From assembly GCA_944325665.1 (NCBI GenBank), contig CALVAY010000003.1, forward strand, positions 51,782 through 115,781: a stretch of 64,000 nucleotides of DNA. Direction: 5' to 3'. The stretch is from Candidatus Gastranaerophilales bacterium. Its GTDB lineage: Bacteria > Cyanobacteriota > Vampirovibrionia > Gastranaerophilales > Gastranaerophilaceae. A program made the position numbers and the translations under genes. The notes beneath the pieces were generated by a model. It made no database searches and had not been told where the DNA came from. It saw only the letters and a list, made by a program, of their open reading frames with translations. Shown here piece by piece: positions 63,920-64,000 of the stretch (its first letter is position 1; each line of letters begins with the position of its first letter).

Positions 63920-64000
63920 CCATTTTTTTACACCCCCAAAAAATCCGACAGGATTTGAACAAATTATGCAAAGTCTTGCTTTGCTCACAAGTTCGCAAAT
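63920..64000. other. Right-edge region with an inverted tRNA fragment, no gene seen
   Basis: After the second tRNA there is a T run, then GACAGGATTTGAAC (63947-63960), an exact inverse copy of 14 bases of the tRNA T arm (63899-63912). It is followed by a small hairpin GCAAAG/CTTTGC. No complete tRNA or reading frame can be supported. Confidence 0.5.

Noticed and set aside
1..64000. CRISPR arrays, insertion sequences, prophage or rRNA genes
   Set aside because: I saw no regularly spaced repeats, transposase, integrase, phage structural genes or rRNA sequence.

Overview
The window is a gene-dense, AT-rich bacterial chromosome segment with about 63 protein genes, two tRNA genes, one riboswitch and almost no spacer DNA. 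I see no phage, insertion sequence, CRISPR array or rRNA operon. The gene content suggests an anaerobic, fermentative, Gram-negative-type bacterium. It has an oxygen-sensitive class III ribonucleotide reductase (nrdDG), a four-subunit 2-oxoacid:ferredoxin oxidoreductase, a TolC outer-membrane exporter and a secreted protein with one S-layer-homology domain. The L34 ribosomal protein is of a cyanobacterial-looking type. Together this points to the non-photosynthetic sister group of Cyanobacteria (Vampirovibrionia/Melainabacteria, probably gut Gastranaerophilales). That placement is inference from style and content, not a database result.

Layout. 0-10 kb: end of a histidine operon (a HisA tail fused to HisIE, then HisD) and an acyltransferase; a minus-strand unit ftsH followed by two subunits of a corrinoid iron-sulfur protein; then folK, a flavoprotein, corA, maf and a small unknown gene. 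10-20 kb: a subtilisin-like protease without signal peptide, an MFS exporter, purH, surE-thiS, a radical SAM protein, secA and an anion permease. 20-30 kb: ruvB; a minus-strand unit wecG-transketolase (two genes)-ftsE-ftsX-HDOD; an oxidoreductase, proC, rpmH-rnpA and a uridine-kinase-like gene. 30-40 kb: a phosphomevalonate-kinase-like gene, an unknown coiled-coil-like protein behind unusual palindromes, rfbCBD (dTDP-rhamnose), a GlcD-like oxidase, a MATE exporter, a parvulin, and nrdDG behind a cobalamin riboswitch. 40-50 kb: a tolC-macA-macB-type efflux operon, a TerC/DUF475 protein, an EF-hand/coiled-coil/cysteine-amidase-like protein, bioA, a tyrosine-phosphatase-like protein and a glycosyltransferase. 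50-64 kb: uvrB, dapB-asd-dapA, the S-layer-homology protein, korDABC, ybaB-recR, a matrixin-like metalloprotease, rph, an orphan histidine kinase, an unknown gene and two tandem proline tRNAs.

Common threads. Genes are packed tightly: many start codons overlap the previous stop, and four convergent pairs share a four-base stop overlap. Two kinds of translation start are visible. Many genes have a good Shine-Dalgarno sequence. About a dozen others have none, and instead carry a promoter -10 hexamer at almost exactly -12 to -7 from the ATG, which predicts leaderless mRNAs. Several lineage-specific proteins with hydrolase signatures (subtilase, tyrosine phosphatase, matrixin, cysteine amidase) lack a recognisable Sec signal. 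Two of them share a short N-terminal SFxG motif. A GTATATAC-centred palindrome lies upstream of two genes of unknown role. These, the orphan corrinoid iron-sulfur protein and the cobalamin-controlled nrdDG are the most promising leads.
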